The translations under genes and the position numbers were made by a program. This document shows positions 14,843 to 15,307 of a DNA stretch of 15,307 bases, one piece after another; the first letter of the stretch is position 1, and each line of letters starts with the position of its first letter. The stretch is from Lachnospiraceae bacterium (GTDB lineage Bacteria > Bacillota_A > Clostridia > Lachnospirales > Lachnospiraceae), in the NCBI GenBank assembly GCA_024691045.1, contig JAILOC010000111.1, positions 1-15,307 of the forward strand, written 5' to 3'. Under the pieces are notes generated by a model, which saw only the letters and a program-made list of their open reading frames with translations, made no database searches and was not told the origin of the DNA.

Positions 14843-14952
14843 GGCAAGTAACAAATAATAAACCTCTACTAGACACGAACGCCTTACGGCGGTCCACTAT
14901 GTAGAAAATGAGTGCCATAAGGCCCGGGCACTGATTAAGAGAGGAAAAGGAA
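14843..14952 (+). promoter_or_regulatory. Structured rpsJ-rplC spacer that may mask the rplC ribosome site
   Basis: In 110 bases there are CGCC/GGCG (hairpin around TTAC, about 14880-14891), AGTGCC/GGCACT (about 14911-14932) and an enclosing CCTCT (14863-14867) with AGAGG (14940-14944). That last arm contains the GAGG ribosome site of rplC. An alternative pairing, GCCTTA (14881-14886) with TAAGGC (14918-14923), excludes the two inner hairpins. No promoter or terminator is evident. Confidence 0.5.
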
Positions 14953-15307
14953 ATGAAAAAGGCAATACTTACAACAAAGGTCGGAATGACTCAGATCTTT
15001 GCAGATAACGGAGAACTTATCCCCGTTACCGTGCTTCAGGCAGGTCCCTGCGTCGTTACTCAGGTTAAGACCACCGAGAACGATGGCTATGAAGCAGTCC
15101 AGGATGGCTTTGTCGACATGAAGGACAAGGTCGTTGAGAAGGACGGAAAGGGCGATAAGAAGATCGCACACAGAAACGGCGCTACCAAGGCTGAAGCAGG
15201 ACACTTCAAGAAGGCCGGAGTAAGCTCCAAGAGATATGTCAGAGAGTTCCGTTTTGAGAACAGCACCGAGTACAACGTAGGTGATGAGATCAAAGCAGAC
15301 ATCTTCG
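14953..15307 (+). CDS. rplC: 50S ribosomal protein L3, N-terminal part (runs off window)
   Basis: An open frame from ATG 14953 to the window edge gives 118 complete codons. It begins [20 protein letters not shown], the hallmark N-terminus of L3, followed by [20 protein letters not shown] and later GHFKKAGV with a REFRF stretch, all as in bacterial L3. L3 is an early-assembly 50S protein whose central loop approaches the peptidyl-transferase centre; that loop lies beyond the window. GAGG (14941-14944) sits eight bases before the start. A lysine- and aspartate-rich stretch around residues 55-72 fits a variable surface loop. It is the second gene of the S10 operon. Confidence 0.97.
   Translation, partial: MKKAILTTKVGMTQIFADNGELIPVTVLQAGPCVVTQVKTTENDGYEAVQDGFVDMKDKVVEKDGKGDKKIAHRNGATKAEAGHFKKAGVSSKRYVREFRFENSTEYNVGDEIKADIF

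Overview
The window looks like chromosomal DNA from an anaerobic Clostridia, most probably a Lachnospiraceae member. This rests on moderate GC content, strong AGGAGG-type ribosome sites, sigma-A promoters, a clostridial-type MetF, and TIR and DUF5688-like proteins of the kind I associate with that family. No database was searched, so the placement is an inference.

Layout. (1) 1-206 (-) is the 5' end of class II fructose-bisphosphate aldolase with a near-consensus promoter. It is divergent from metF, 348-1208 (+). (2) 1221-2033 (-) is an AraC-family regulator. It is divergent from two ABC exporter genes (2186-3964 and 4020-5834, +) that form a typical asymmetric heterodimer, with a degenerate ATP site in the first subunit and a consensus site in the second. 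(3) 5827-7179 (-) is a two-gene unit, an XRE-type HTH protein followed by a DUF5688-like protein. It is divergent from a 1077-residue gene (7385-10618, +) whose product has an N-terminal TIR domain, one membrane helix, a heptad-repeat coiled coil and a large beta-propeller-like region. A strong bidirectional terminator closes it. (4) 10687-12213 (-) is a DHH phosphoesterase with an unusual C-terminal extension. It is divergent from an SDR epimerase-like gene and an RlmI-like methyltransferase (12298-14059, +) that overlap. (5) 14195-15307 (+) is the start of the S10 ribosomal protein operon: promoter, a leader of about 295 nt with strong secondary-structure potential, rpsJ, a structured spacer, and the 5' end of rplC.

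The most unusual part is block 3. A predicted membrane receptor-like protein places a TIR domain, with the glutamate expected of NAD-cleaving TIRs, in the cytoplasm and a coiled coil plus propeller outside. This is the domain order of an animal Toll-like receptor reversed. Its promoter carries two palindromes, and a regulator-like HTH gene is transcribed away from it. The second most interesting item is the ribosomal operon leader, which folds on paper into a multi-helix junction followed by a hairpin whose loop holds the rpsJ ribosome site. The rest is ordinary metabolic, transport and housekeeping content.
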